From an uncultured archaeon (GTDB lineage Archaea; Thermoproteota; Bathyarchaeia; TCS64): a DNA stretch of 42,334 bases. Position 1 is the first letter of the stretch, and every line of letters starts with the position of its first letter. Under the pieces are notes generated by a model. The model was not told where the DNA came from. It was given only the letters and a program-made list of their open reading frames with translations, and ran no database searches. The stretch spans positions 1-42,334 of the forward strand of contig CALIUM010000017.1 in the NCBI GenBank assembly GCA_938048735.1. Reading direction: 5' to 3'. Below, one piece after another: positions 24,742 to 33,427 of this stretch. Made by a program: the position numbers and the translations under genes.

Positions 24742-25272
24742 TTATTGGAGGGCTGTCACTACCTCCTTAGAGGAGACCACCTTAGCGCCGTATACTCGCT
24801 CCATATATCTTAAGGCTGCCTCCTGCTCCTCCTGGGTGGGTGCCTCCACGCAGTCGCGGGGAATTACAACTTTATATCCGCGGAAAAAGGCGTCGGCCGC
24901 CGTGTGCTGGATGCAGATGTTTGTGACGAGGCCCGTGAGGATGACCGTGTCCACGCCCAGTTCTCGTAGGAGGAGGTCTAGGCCCGTGGCGTAGAAGGCG
25001 CTATACCGCCTCTTGTTCAGGTGATAGTCGCCAGCCTCTGGCCTTAGCTCCTCGATTACCTCAGCCCCCCATGATCCCTCCAAGGCGTGGCTTGGCCATA
25101 ACTCGAACTCCCTGTCGACTTCGGGGAGGTGGGCATCAGAGATGTAGATAACTGGGATCCTCCCCTCCCGAGCCCTCCTTAGGAGCTCTCTCAAGGGGTC
25201 TATTATTCTCAAAGCCCTCTCGCTTCCCAGGGCTCCTGAGACGAAGTCATTAATCATATCTATGACAAGCAC
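24742..25272 (-). CDS. Isochorismatase-family cysteine hydrolase, nicotinamidase-like
   Basis: A 176-residue alpha/beta hydrolase with catalytic triad D5, K87 and C120 (VIDMINDF; HLNKRRYSAF; LVTNICIQHT). A metal-binding set typical of nicotinamidase is also present: D46 and H48 in SDAH and H62 in WPSH, followed by LEGSWGAEVIEEL. This favours hydrolysis of nicotinamide to nicotinate, which the downstream phosphoribosyltransferase would use. The listed start is GTG at 25270-25272; the frame upstream adds only L-K-P-S before a stop, so the protein begins at or just before this point. A generic isochorismatase-like amidase is the alternative. Confidence 0.85.
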   Translation of the reverse strand: MLVIDMINDFVSGALGSERALRIIDPLRELLRRAREGRIPVIYISDAHLPEVDREFELWPSHALEGSWGAEVIEELRPEAGDYHLNKRRYSAFYATGLDLLLRELGVDTVILTGLVTNICIQHTAADAFFRGYKVVIPRDCVEAPTQEEQEAALRYMERVYGAKVVSSKEVVTALQ

Positions 25273-25408
25273 GGAGGGTTTCAGCCCTCATCACCCAAAA
25301 TCTTCATGGCCGCTTCTCAATTATAATGTTTCCCGAGCGGATGGGTTAAGATAATTTGTCCAAGAATATAACCAAGAGGCTTGGGGAGATAGAGATATTA
25401 GGCTATCT

Positions 25409-25684
25409 ATGACACTTATTGAACGATGGCTTATGTCTGGAGAGGAGTTGCCCATCTCTGAAAAGCTCAAGGTGATAGATGCAATCACCCTGTATAAGAC
25501 GGAGAAGTGGTGGGCAGCCGTAGCCCTCGTGGACTCCTTTGGACGGAGGCAGATAGCCCTATACCTATGGCTCAAAAAGAACGGGAAATGGAAGCGAAAC
25601 CAGAAGTATGTCATCCACAGCAAGGGAGAATGGTCACAGGTCAAGGAGGCCGTAGAGAGATTCACCCCTCAACTCGTCATGTGA
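25409..25684 (+). CDS. Small conserved-looking protein of unknown function
   Basis: A 91-residue soluble protein from ATG 25409: MTLIERWLMSGEELPIS, then KLKVIDAITLYKTEKWWAAV and ALYLWLKKNGKWKRNQKYVI. The pattern (helix, strands, basic patch, C-terminal helix WSQVKEAVERFTPQL) and composition look like a real folded protein. The YLWLKKNGKWKR stretch resembles small archaeal proteins of unknown function as I recall them, without a named family. No clear ribosome-binding site is seen. Confidence 0.6.
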   Translation: MTLIERWLMSGEELPISEKLKVIDAITLYKTEKWWAAVALVDSFGRRQIALYLWLKKNGKWKRNQKYVIHSKGEWSQVKEAVERFTPQLVM

Positions 25685-26123
25685 GCTAGAAATAGATCTA
25701 CAGATTAATCTTGTCTCGATGTCATGATCAAAACTCTCCTATCCTTCAAGATGTATTTACTGAGAAGACACTCAGCTATGTTGTAGCAATGGACAAGAAT
25801 AATGGGAATAACGGTTTACCGATGCTTTCCCCTCGCTGGAAATATGGTTACATAATGCAAATGGAGAAACTCTTCACATAGAGTTCATCTTAAATGTGTA
25901 AGATACTTATATCTATAAGTGATGAGCTTTCCTCTCATGATATAAGATTCGAAGCTGCTGAAAACCTACCTTCCATGAGCACCTGTGCCGTGTCAGTCTT
26001 GTTGGAGATTTAAGTTATGGTAGAACGGAAAACTACCTGAGCAAAAGCGAAAAAACCTTGATGGAAACCTTTTTACGTCAAGGTGCTCCTCAGGCTTTTA
26101 AACAGCTTAGAAGGGAGAAGGCG
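25685..26123. other. Intergenic region before ribosomal protein operon
   Basis: About 440 bases without a convincing gene. Short frames exist (for instance 30 codons from ATG near 25790) but none has protein-like composition or a ribosome-binding site. Promoter signals for the L13 operon lie at its right end: CTTTTTACG near 26066-26074 and CTTTTAAAC near 26093-26101. Confidence 0.4.
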
Positions 26124-26552
26124 ATGAGTGAGAGCCGCAGGGTCATCGACGCTGAGGGCCTCATATTGGGGAGGATGGCCAGCATCGTGGCGAAGAGGCT
26201 GCTTCAGGGGGAGAGAATAGAGATAGTCAACGCTGAGAGGGCTGTGATCTCTGGGAAGCGTCTGATGGTGATCGAGAATTGGAAGAGCCGTCTTAGGCTT
26301 GGGGGAGCTGGGAAAGGGCCGATCCATTACAGGAAGCCAAACATGATCCTGCGGAGGGTTATTAGAGGTATGCTTCCATATAGGAGCGCCCATGGGAGGG
26401 AGGCCTTCAAGAGGCTCAGGGTCCACCTGGGAGTCCCGAGGGAGCTTGAGAACGTTGAGAGGGAGATCATCCCTGAGGCGCATGTTAGCAGGCTGAGGGG
26501 ACGCTACGTCACCCTGGGAGAGGTAGCTGAGCAGATGGGGTGGAGGAGATAA
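26124..26552 (+). CDS. rpl13: Ribosomal protein uL13
   Basis: A 142-residue archaeal L13 of the large subunit. The start is the ATG at 26124 (MSESRRVIDAEGLILGRMAS) behind GGGAGAAGG; 22 extra in-frame upstream codons overlap the promoter and are not family-like. Conserved segments are VNAERAVISGKRL, GPIHYRKPNMILRRVIRGMLP and the KRLRVHLGVPREL helix. It is followed by S9 after 45 bases. In many archaea L13 and S9 are flanked by L18e upstream and rpoN/rpoK downstream; neither is here. Confidence 0.96.
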   Translation: MSESRRVIDAEGLILGRMASIVAKRLLQGERIEIVNAERAVISGKRLMVIENWKSRLRLGGAGKGPIHYRKPNMILRRVIRGMLPYRSAHGREAFKRLRVHLGVPRELENVEREIIPEAHVSRLRGRYVTLGEVAEQMGWRR

Positions 26553-26597
26553 AAACCCAAATAGTTTTATTAAGGATGGGTTTTGGGGATTGAGGCG

Positions 26598-27002
26598 ATG
26601 ACTAAGATGTTGTTATCAACTGGGAAGAGGAAAACCTCCATTGCAAGGGTTCTAATAAAGGAGGGGACTGGAAAGGTGAGAGTTAATGATATACCCATCC
26701 AGCTCTACCAGCCCTGGATAGCGAAGGAGAAGATAATGGAGCCCTTATACCTAGCCGGGGAAGAGATAACGGGCAAGATAGACATAGATGCTAAGGTGGA
26801 GGGGGGAGGATTCATGAGCCAGGCGGAGGCCGTGAGGATGGGTATAGCGAGGGGCCTGGTCAAATGGACAAAGAGCGAGATCCTGAGGGATACGTACCTA
26901 AAGTACGACAGGAGCATGCTGGCAGGAGACAGCCGCAGAACCGAGCCGAAGAAGTTCGGTGGACCCAGCGCCAGGACCAGGAAGCAGAAATCCTACAGAT
27001 AG
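26598..27002 (+). CDS. rps9: Ribosomal protein uS9
   Basis: A 134-residue S9 of the small subunit, from the ATG at 26598 (MTKMLLSTGKRKTSIARV). Family features are KVRVNDIPIQLY, the GGGFMSQAEAVRMGIARGLV helix, and the basic C-terminal tail ending KFGGPSARTRKQKSYR, which reaches the tRNA in the P site. Five in-frame codons upstream are not needed. It ends with a TAG stop. Confidence 0.96.
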   Translation: MTKMLLSTGKRKTSIARVLIKEGTGKVRVNDIPIQLYQPWIAKEKIMEPLYLAGEEITGKIDIDAKVEGGGFMSQAEAVRMGIARGLVKWTKSEILRDTYLKYDRSMLAGDSRRTEPKKFGGPSARTRKQKSYR

Positions 27003-27029
27003 GCCGATAGATGGTGGGGGTGGCCACCC

Positions 27030-27359
27030 TTGGCTAGGATGGTCACACCGATAGTTAAGAAGGGTCCCCTAGTAAAGGAGGGCAGAGGATTTTCAATAGG
27101 AGAGCTCATGGAATTGGGCCTCAATGTAGGAGAGGCCCGACACCTGGGCATCCCGGTGGACGAGAGGAGGAGCACCAGCTACGAGGAGAACGTGGAGAGG
27201 CTGAGGATCTGGTTAGCCGAGGCTGAGAAGACGGGCTTCAGGGCTCCCAAACCGAGACAGAGCTCCAAGATGAAGAGGGGAAGGGTCTACAGAGGGCTAA
27301 CGAGCTCGGGAAAGGAGATGAGAGGCCTGAGGAAGAAGAGGGGCTTAAGGAAGCAATGA
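27030..27359 (+). CDS. rpl13e: Ribosomal protein eL13 (L13e)
   Basis: A 109-residue protein with the L13e signature: [36 protein letters not shown] and [19 protein letters not shown], then a basic C-terminal tail ([23 protein letters not shown]). The gene begins at TTG 27030 or at ATG 27039, three codons later. It closes the L13-S9 operon. L13e occurs in eukaryotes and TACK/Asgard archaea but is absent from most Euryarchaeota, so it supports the lineage guess. The basic C-terminal extension is longer than in some archaeal copies. Confidence 0.88.
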   Translation: MARMVTPIVKKGPLVKEGRGFSIGELMELGLNVGEARHLGIPVDERRSTSYEENVERLRIWLAEAEKTGFRAPKPRQSSKMKRGRVYRGLTSSGKEMRGLRKKRGLRKQ

Positions 27360-27484
27360 AAGCCTCATAACTTGGGTGACCTATTCCTTATGGATGTGAG
27401 GAGAAGGCCATTCGAGGCGGCGAGATCTAATCTCTAACCCCTCACCGATAGATTAAAAACCCAGGGTTGATGAGAGATATAGAA

Positions 27485-27961
27485 ATGAATGGGATTCTGG
27501 AGTTACCTAAAGAACTCTATGAGATCATTAAAAAGGAGGCGTATAAGAGAGGTAAAACGGTTGAAGAGGTTATTCTGGATTCGGTATATTCCTCTCTGGA
27601 TCCAGAAGATAGAGAGAAGATCTATCTGAAGTTACATGAGAATTACCTGAGAGAGGTTGGCAAACTTTACGAGATGGGGGAGCTTCCCCAGTCCGGTGAG
27701 AAGTGCTGGGGAGCCGTCTCCGCCCTTCTCAACATGATAGCGGAGAGGAGGGGATGGAGACATTACAGCCATACAGATTACACGGAGATAATCGAGAAGT
27801 TATCCAGCGAGGTTGGAGAGCCCCTCGGAAGGCTATTCGCGAGCGCGGAGAGACTCCACGCGAACTTCTATCATAACTTCTTAACTAAAATAAACTTTGA
27901 GGCTCACAGAGATGATGCTCTAGAACTGATAGAAAAATTAAAGAAGATATTGAATATATGA
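27485..27961 (+). CDS. PaREP1 family protein
   Basis: A helical protein of 158 residues of the PaREP1 family, widespread in hyperthermophilic Thermoproteota and of unknown function. The pattern is LPKELYEIIKKEAYKRGKTV (a ribbon-helix-helix-like N-terminus), YLKLHENYLREVGKLYEMG, the hallmark QSGEKCWGAVSALLNMIAER, then a C-terminal helical part with SAERLHANFYHNF. A TATA-like ATTAAAAAC at 27452-27460 is 26-29 bases before the ATG at 27485, indicating a leaderless start; earlier in-frame codons (27467, 27470) are too close to the box. PaREP1 proteins are HEPN-like in overall helical shape, but toxin activity is not shown. Confidence 0.82.
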   Translation: MNGILELPKELYEIIKKEAYKRGKTVEEVILDSVYSSLDPEDREKIYLKLHENYLREVGKLYEMGELPQSGEKCWGAVSALLNMIAERRGWRHYSHTDYTEIIEKLSSEVGEPLGRLFASAERLHANFYHNFLTKINFEAHRDDALELIEKLKKILNI

Positions 27962-28197
27962 TCATTGATAGCTAGAAAATTTAATTTCGCTCTTTTATCT
28001 TAGTGAATAATTATCATTATCATGATCATTGTCCAAAACCCTTAATGGACACATATATCAGATAATGGCTTAATATTTTTAAAGTGTTAACTTCAATTTA
28101 GTATAGCAATAATTGTGCTCAAATAGTAAGTTTTTAATGGTGAATTTAATTTTAAAAAGATTAATTTGGACAAGTGGTTGAGAGGGGGGTTGAGGAA

Positions 28198-29352
28198 CTA
28201 TAGCTTACTTAGGGCCCTCTCCATTCTTTCGAAGACCTCATTTATTATCGCGGTGCTCGTTGCTATGCACATTCGGAGGTGGCCTTCCCCCTTATATCCG
28301 AACTCCGAACCTGGGGAGAAGGCCAGCTTAGCCTCCTCGAGCATGTACTTGTGGAGTTGGCTGCTGCTCATCCCGTAGTTGAACTTGGGGAACATGAGAT
28401 AGGTTCCCTCCAGCTTGGGGCAAGTAACCCCGGGCAGCTCCTTGAACCTCCTCTCGCAGAGATCCCTTATCATATGGAGATGCCTCATCAGCCCCTCCCT
28501 ATACCAGCCGAGATCCTTACTCAGCATCGCCGGAACCGCTGCCCTCGCAAGGGTTGAGGCTCCTCTTAGAACCCCCCGGGATATCTTTCTCAGGTCGTCG
28601 ACGACGTCTTTGGGGGCGCTCAGGTATCCGAGCTGGAGGCCCGCTACACCATAGGCCTTGGAGAAGCCCCAGCTGGTTATGGTGAGATCCTCGATCTCAG
28701 GGCTTAATGAGGCTAGGGTTATGTGCTCCCTCCCGTCGAAGACTATCTCCTCCCATAGCTCGTCGACCATGACCATGATCCTCCTGTCCACGGCTATGTC
28801 CGCTATGCCCTTGAGCTCCTCCCTGGTCATGACCCTGCCGCAGGGGTTGTGAGGGTTACAGACGAATATCAGCTTCGTCCTCCGGGTCACAAGCTCCTTC
28901 AGCCTCTCTATATCGAACCTATATCCCTCCTCCATCTCTAGGGGCCAGCGTACAGGCTTTGTGTGAGTCACATCAACCGCCGTGTAGAAGGGGTAGTACA
29001 TCGGATCCGTGACTATCACCTCATCTCCTGGCTTACAGGCATATTGTAAGGCTAGCCACATAGCCGGTAAAACCCCTTGGGTTATCATTATGTTCTCGGC
29101 CTTAACATCAAGCCCATTCTTTCTTCTCACCTTCTCGGCTAGGAGCTCTCTCGTCTTGGTGTCGTCGCTGTAGAATAGGTCCTCATCCTGCACAGCGTTT
29201 ATCAGGGCCCTCTTTATCTCGGGCGCTATCGGGAAGTCAACGTCGGCCAGCCATAGTGGGATGACATCGGGAGGATACCTATGCCACTTGACCCCCGGAG
29301 CCGCCAACATGCCCTCAACAGTGGCCGAGTCGAAGAACTCATCCCTAATCAT
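28198..29352 (-). CDS. Class I/II aminotransferase, PatB/MalY (C-S lyase)-like
   Basis: A 384-residue fold-type I PLP enzyme. The PLP lysine lies in SWGFSKAYGVAGLQLGYL (K232 from this start); NPHNPCGRV carries the cofactor Asn; VDELWEEIVFDG contains the ring-contacting Asp; HLRMCIATS holds the carboxylate-binding Arg. The N-terminal VIPLWLADVDFPIAPEI is typical of PatB/MalY cystathionine beta-lyases, though archaeal aminotransferases of aspartate type share it. A TATA-like CTTATAAC (complement of 29385-29392) would start transcription near 29362, so the ATG at 29352 is preferred to the TTG at 29370. Monocistronic. Confidence 0.88.
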   Translation of the reverse strand: MIRDEFFDSATVEGMLAAPGVKWHRYPPDVIPLWLADVDFPIAPEIKRALINAVQDEDLFYSDDTKTRELLAEKVRRKNGLDVKAENIMITQGVLPAMWLALQYACKPGDEVIVTDPMYYPFYTAVDVTHTKPVRWPLEMEEGYRFDIERLKELVTRRTKLIFVCNPHNPCGRVMTREELKGIADIAVDRRIMVMVDELWEEIVFDGREHITLASLSPEIEDLTITSWGFSKAYGVAGLQLGYLSAPKDVVDDLRKISRGVLRGASTLARAAVPAMLSKDLGWYREGLMRHLHMIRDLCERRFKELPGVTCPKLEGTYLMFPKFNYGMSSSQLHKYMLEEAKLAFSPGSEFGYKGEGHLRMCIATSTAIINEVFERMERALSKL

Positions 29353-29684
29353 ACATGTCACGTCGACCAATAGAGTTTGATGGAGTTATAAGCCTTTTCA
29401 GCCATGCCTCTCTTGATTCTATTAGCCATTCTGAGCTGAGAAGAAGTAAAATAGGTGCCATCTGCTCTCAAGGTTAACAGATTTCGGAGGTAATTTTCCA
29501 ATAATTTTGATTTGGAGAAGAAGCCATTGATTCTGAGGAGACTCATAGGGGGACATCACTGCTAAGGATGTTTGCAGTAGGTGGAGGCATAGCCAGCGAT
29601 TTAAGCCACGGAATATAGGGTTTGATGGTCCTTTTAAAAGCCAGAGCTTCATCTATAGAAAGGTTGCAACAGTTGTAAGGCTTG
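29353..29684. other. Intergenic region, no gene seen
   Basis: About 330 bases between the aminotransferase and the HerA gene. The only elements I can support are the TATA box of the aminotransferase near 29385-29392 (minus strand) and stops in all frames. Short leftward frames have no ribosome-binding site and unlikely composition. Confidence 0.35.
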
Positions 29685-31475
29685 TTAGGGTATGGAGATT
29701 TTTGGCCCCTTTATGAGCCTCGAGAGGCTCGAGGCTAGGATCTCCTCGTTGTTCGGGGTCTTGAGGAATATCGGGACATTCCTCTGTTTGGTCGCCCTGT
29801 AGGAGACGAAGAGCCACTCGCCAGTCTCAAGCTCCGTCGTCTTGTCTAGGAGGTCGTAGCTCAGGCTGAACGCGTCTGCTATGACCATCCTGTCGTAGAA
29901 CCTTGGGAGGACGCTGACGAAGTAGCTGTGGAGCTGCTGCAACGCGTTCACGTTAAGGTGGGCGACCCTCTGGCTGCAGACCCAGCAGCTGGCCCTGTAT
30001 TTCCTTCCCTGCCTGAGGAGGGCCTCAACCGACCTGTTGGACTGCTCTGTGTAGTCCTCCCTCCTCGTCCTGTCGGGGATGAACTCCTGGGCCTCGTCTA
30101 TTACCGTTAGGACCGGCCTTCCGGTCCCTTGGGTCTTCTTCAGCCATAGGAGGTGGTCTACGAAGCGGCTCACGGCCTCTCGGGCGATGTTGGGCTCTGG
30201 GATGTAGACGATGACGAGGCCTGAGATGGGGCCATGGGAGACCGCTGAGGCGAGCCACTCCGGATTCCTGGGCATGGTTTTTCTTTCCACCCCCGTGGAT
30301 CTCTCCTCATTCAGGGCTCTGAGTATGGCCTGTATATCCTTAGAGGTGCTCGACATGGAGTGGATGGAGGTTGAGAAATCCGTTAGGATTCTTGAGAGCT
30401 CCGCCTTCGCCGCCGGATCTCCGGCTATCTCCTCGAAGGTGGTGTCCTCCTCGTATCCCCCCACCTCCATGAAGGCGTTGAGCTTGTTGAGGGCTATGTG
30501 GGCCTGGATGGACTCCCTCTCCCCCTTATCGGCGATCCCCCCTATCAGCCTGAGGATCAGCCCAAGGTTAAGCGGGATCTCCTTCGGTGGCTGGGCCATC
30601 GATAATCTCCGTATCCTCCCAGTTTCCAGCAGTTTCTCTACGGCCATCTCTAGATGGCTCCTCTCTAGGAGACCCTCCAGGGTCTCTGGTATGGCTTGGG
30701 AGTCCATTATCCTCCGAGGCTCCCCTCTGAAGTCCTCGGTCGAGTAGGTGTATGGCGCGAGGTCGAGGAGGTGGACTAGGTACTCTCCAGCTACGTCGAA
30801 GATCACGACGGTTATCTCCTCCGTCCCCTCCAGCACCCTCCTTATGAGGTAGGATGCCAGGTTTGATTTTCCGCAGCCCGTGAAGCCGAAGAATCCGGTG
30901 TGGTAGCGGACCAGCTCTCCGATGTCGACGGTGAGGGGGAGGTTGAAGCCCTTGAGAACCCCTACCTCCGCCCCTCCCTCTACACAGAGGAACTCCCTGA
31001 CGGTCTCCTTTGATAGGATATGGGCCTCGCTCCCGACGAGGGGTGTGAGGTTGGAGCGTCTGAATGTGACGCCACCTTCTCTGAGATCCATCCTATAGTC
31101 TGTGGGGACCGCCACCACATCTATCCAGGTCTCCTCGCTCCCCTCCCAGCTCCTGTCTATGGTCTCTAGGAACTCCCTCCTTATCACCTTGGGTACCGCT
31201 ATGTCGACCCCCAGCATCTGGAAGTGCATGGGCCTGACATCGACGACCTCGTATATTATGTAGGTCTCCCCATCAAGCGTCGGCCTTCTCAGGCCTATGA
31301 AGCTGGGCTCGTGGAGCCTGTCCAGTACGGCTATGCTGAACCTGGCCTCGACTAATGCCACCCTGCTTGTTAATGTGACCTCCCCCTCCCTCGTCCTTGA
31401 GGTCCTCGTGGTCACCCTGTGGGCCCTTAGCCTCGCCGAGAACTCCCCCTCCATGTCATCGAATACCCTGTTCAT
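29685..31475 (-). CDS. herA: HerA-like hexameric DNA translocase/helicase
   Basis: A 596-residue FtsK/HerA-superfamily ATPase that drives DNA through a NurA nuclease during end resection. The N-terminal HAS-barrel region covers about 25-130. Walker A is GFTGCGKS at 197-204, Walker B is VLTVIDEAQE at 455-464 (D460, E461), and CSQRVAHLN (500-508) supplies a conserved Arg. The ATG overlaps the TGA of the upstream NurA gene (31472-31475). Partner Mre11 and Rad50 genes, often in the same operon in thermophilic archaea, are not adjacent here. Confidence 0.9.
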   Translation of the reverse strand: MNRVFDDMEGEFSARLRAHRVTTRTSRTREGEVTLTSRVALVEARFSIAVLDRLHEPSFIGLRRPTLDGETYIIYEVVDVRPMHFQMLGVDIAVPKVIRREFLETIDRSWEGSEETWIDVVAVPTDYRMDLREGGVTFRRSNLTPLVGSEAHILSKETVREFLCVEGGAEVGVLKGFNLPLTVDIGELVRYHTGFFGFTGCGKSNLASYLIRRVLEGTEEITVVIFDVAGEYLVHLLDLAPYTYSTEDFRGEPRRIMDSQAIPETLEGLLERSHLEMAVEKLLETGRIRRLSMAQPPKEIPLNLGLILRLIGGIADKGERESIQAHIALNKLNAFMEVGGYEEDTTFEEIAGDPAAKAELSRILTDFSTSIHSMSSTSKDIQAILRALNEERSTGVERKTMPRNPEWLASAVSHGPISGLVIVYIPEPNIAREAVSRFVDHLLWLKKTQGTGRPVLTVIDEAQEFIPDRTRREDYTEQSNRSVEALLRQGRKYRASCWVCSQRVAHLNVNALQQLHSYFVSVLPRFYDRMVIADAFSLSYDLLDKTTELETGEWLFVSYRATKQRNVPIFLKTPNNEEILASSLSRLIKGPKISIP

Positions 31476-33268
31476 CTCTCCTCCACCTCCACGGCCCTCC
31501 TCTCCCTAGCCCCCTCGGTCTCCTTCCTGATATCTCTAAACCTCCTCGCTATGGTGAATATCTTCTGCCTCCTGGCGAGGGCTCCAAGCTCGAGGTCTGC
31601 TACCCCCCTGAGGAGGCCCTTCATCAGTTTAACCTCGGCCTTAACGGCCTTGTCAGCTAGGTAGAGGAGCTGGTTGTGGCCCATAGCCTCCAAGACCTCC
31701 GGGTTGTCGCACTTGGAGAGGAGGAGGAGTATGGTGTTGTCTAAGGGGTTCTCAAATTCCCCCTCCCAGTATGGATAGATCCTCGCCGGCTTCCCCCGGT
31801 CCAGCACCTCCAGCTCGACGGTGTATCTGTCATCCATAATTGGGTTGTAGAAGCGGTCGTATAGGAAGGTTGGCGACCTAACTGCACTATCACCTTTGAA
31901 CTCCCTAAGCTGGAAGTATCCCCTCACGAACTGCCTCTCCATCGAGACCACCTTCCTAGCGGCCTTTAGGGTTCTACTCTCCCTATCCTCTACGAGGGTT
32001 GTGAAGCATGCGTCGTAGGTGAGGGTCCTCCAGGGGGATCTGAAGGCGTTGGGGTTGACGCTGCTCAGGATGGTCAGGAAGGCCCTGTCGTGTTTGAAGC
32101 TAGGAAGCCTCTCCCCTCCCGAGATTAGGCCCTTAGCCTTGGCGTAGGGCATGGCCGCCCTTATGAAATCTGATGAGGAGGTGTCCTTCGCTATACCCAC
32201 GACTATCACCCCCCTCTTCAGGGCCTCCTCCCTGAGCATCTGGATCAGCATGGCGTTTATAGAGTTGAGATCGATCACTGTCAGCCAGGTCTCCCCCTCA
32301 TCCATCATGAGCGGGTGGCCCGAAGATTTGTAGAAGACCCTCTCAACGATCATCCAGGCCACCCCCCTGACCCTGAGCCAGTAGTCCTTAACATGTCGCT
32401 GAAGCTCCAGATAGGGGTCCTCACCCTTGAGGCCATCCTCGACCAGGAGGGCCCTGTCATGTTCCCTGTGCATCCTCTCAAGTCTCACCATTAGTTCCCC
32501 TCCAAGCTCCTCCCCTATGCCGAGCTCCTCGAAGAGCTGCCTCGCTCTAAGCCCGTCTGAGCCTAGAAGCCTCTGGATGGCCGCGTAGGGCAGGTAGCGC
32601 CTCCTCTTAGGCACCCATCCTCCCCCAGAGCCTAGAACTGAGGCTATTCTGAGATCTAGGAGGGTGAGGGGACCATATGGGGTTTCCACGCCGAAGAGGG
32701 GCGACTCCCCACGCCTAAGGAGAAGGCCGAGATCCCTGGATAAGGGGCCGTATGTTCCGGATAGGGGCCTGTCCAGGAGGAGGAGGCGCACCTTCTCATC
32801 CTCCACAGCCCTTAGGGCTGTGGTTAACTCCGCCATGGTCATGAGGGCGAAGGGGATCCTTTCCGCAACTCTCTCAGGATCCTCCTCCGATGAGGCGGGG
32901 GCGCCAGCCACATGAAAGAGATCCTCCGCCCATAGGGGGACTGAGGCGGAGGTTGCTAAGCGTCTATCCCTCTCGACGCCTTCGAGGTGGAAGGATATCT
33001 CCTTCCCCACGGTGAAGCCACATTTAAATCCCGAGGCGCACACATAGAAGAGGAGCATCTCTAGGAGTTCGTCATAGTCCATAGAGCCATCTATCCCAAC
33101 CGCGATATATTCCCCAGGCTCGAGGCCAGCGAGGCCTGATCTGCCTTCACATCCACATTTTATGCAGGACTTGAGGCCCTCTTTCCCCGCGAGCTCCCCT
33201 ATCCTCCTAGTCAGGAGGTCTGTTAGGATGGAGGTCTGCTTCCTGAGCCTCTCGGCGATGAATCCCAA
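31472..33268 (-). CDS. nurA: NurA-domain nuclease, enlarged
   Basis: A 598-residue protein with NurA features: first acidic motif YIAVGIDGSMDYDE (D60), second acidic site LLLLDRPLSG (D166), a late motif VVGIAKDTSSSDF, and the C-terminal LLLSKCDNPEVLEAMGHNQLLYLADK helix. NurA is a manganese-dependent 5'-3' exonuclease/endonuclease that works inside the HerA hexamer ring. Typical archaeal NurA is about 330-450 residues, so 150 or more residues are extra. The N-terminus has CIKCGC at 35-40, a possible metal site. The start is TTG at 33266-33268; no ATG is close. A perfect inverted repeat lies upstream at 33303-33325. Confidence 0.82.
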   Translation of the reverse strand: MGFIAERLRKQTSILTDLLTRRIGELAGKEGLKSCIKCGCEGRSGLAGLEPGEYIAVGIDGSMDYDELLEMLLFYVCASGFKCGFTVGKEISFHLEGVERDRRLATSASVPLWAEDLFHVAGAPASSEEDPERVAERIPFALMTMAELTTALRAVEDEKVRLLLLDRPLSGTYGPLSRDLGLLLRRGESPLFGVETPYGPLTLLDLRIASVLGSGGGWVPKRRRYLPYAAIQRLLGSDGLRARQLFEELGIGEELGGELMVRLERMHREHDRALLVEDGLKGEDPYLELQRHVKDYWLRVRGVAWMIVERVFYKSSGHPLMMDEGETWLTVIDLNSINAMLIQMLREEALKRGVIVVGIAKDTSSSDFIRAAMPYAKAKGLISGGERLPSFKHDRAFLTILSSVNPNAFRSPWRTLTYDACFTTLVEDRESRTLKAARKVVSMERQFVRGYFQLREFKGDSAVRSPTFLYDRFYNPIMDDRYTVELEVLDRGKPARIYPYWEGEFENPLDNTILLLLSKCDNPEVLEAMGHNQLLYLADKAVKAEVKLMKGLLRGVADLELGALARRQKIFTIARRFRDIRKETEGARERRAVEVEER

Positions 33269-33302
33269 CTCAGTACAAAATCATCGGCCACATTGATAAA
33301 CA

Positions 33303-33325
33303 TTTTAGATATCTGACATCTAAAA
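33303..33325 (-). promoter_or_regulatory. Inverted repeat upstream of the NurA-HerA operon
   Basis: TTTTAGAT (33303-33310) and ATCTAAAA (33318-33325) form perfect 8-base arms around a 7-base spacer. A TATA-like GTTTATCAA (complement of about 33290-33298) lies between the repeat and the TTG start at 33268, so the repeat sits just upstream of the TATA element, a usual place for an archaeal activator or repressor site. The match could also arise by chance in AT-rich DNA. Confidence 0.4.
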
Positions 33326-33427
33326 GTTAAATCAAAGAATTCTATGATTCTAAGAGTAAGTTAAAGAGGATTAATGAAATGATGGGAAAGATGCTAGAAG
33401 ACGATAAACATCGTTAGAGTTCATGTT

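Noticed and set aside
28000-28160. Replication origin in the AT-rich stretch near 28.0 kb
   Set aside because: It is AT-rich, but no ORB-like repeats and no cdc6/orc1 or other replication gene are seen nearby.
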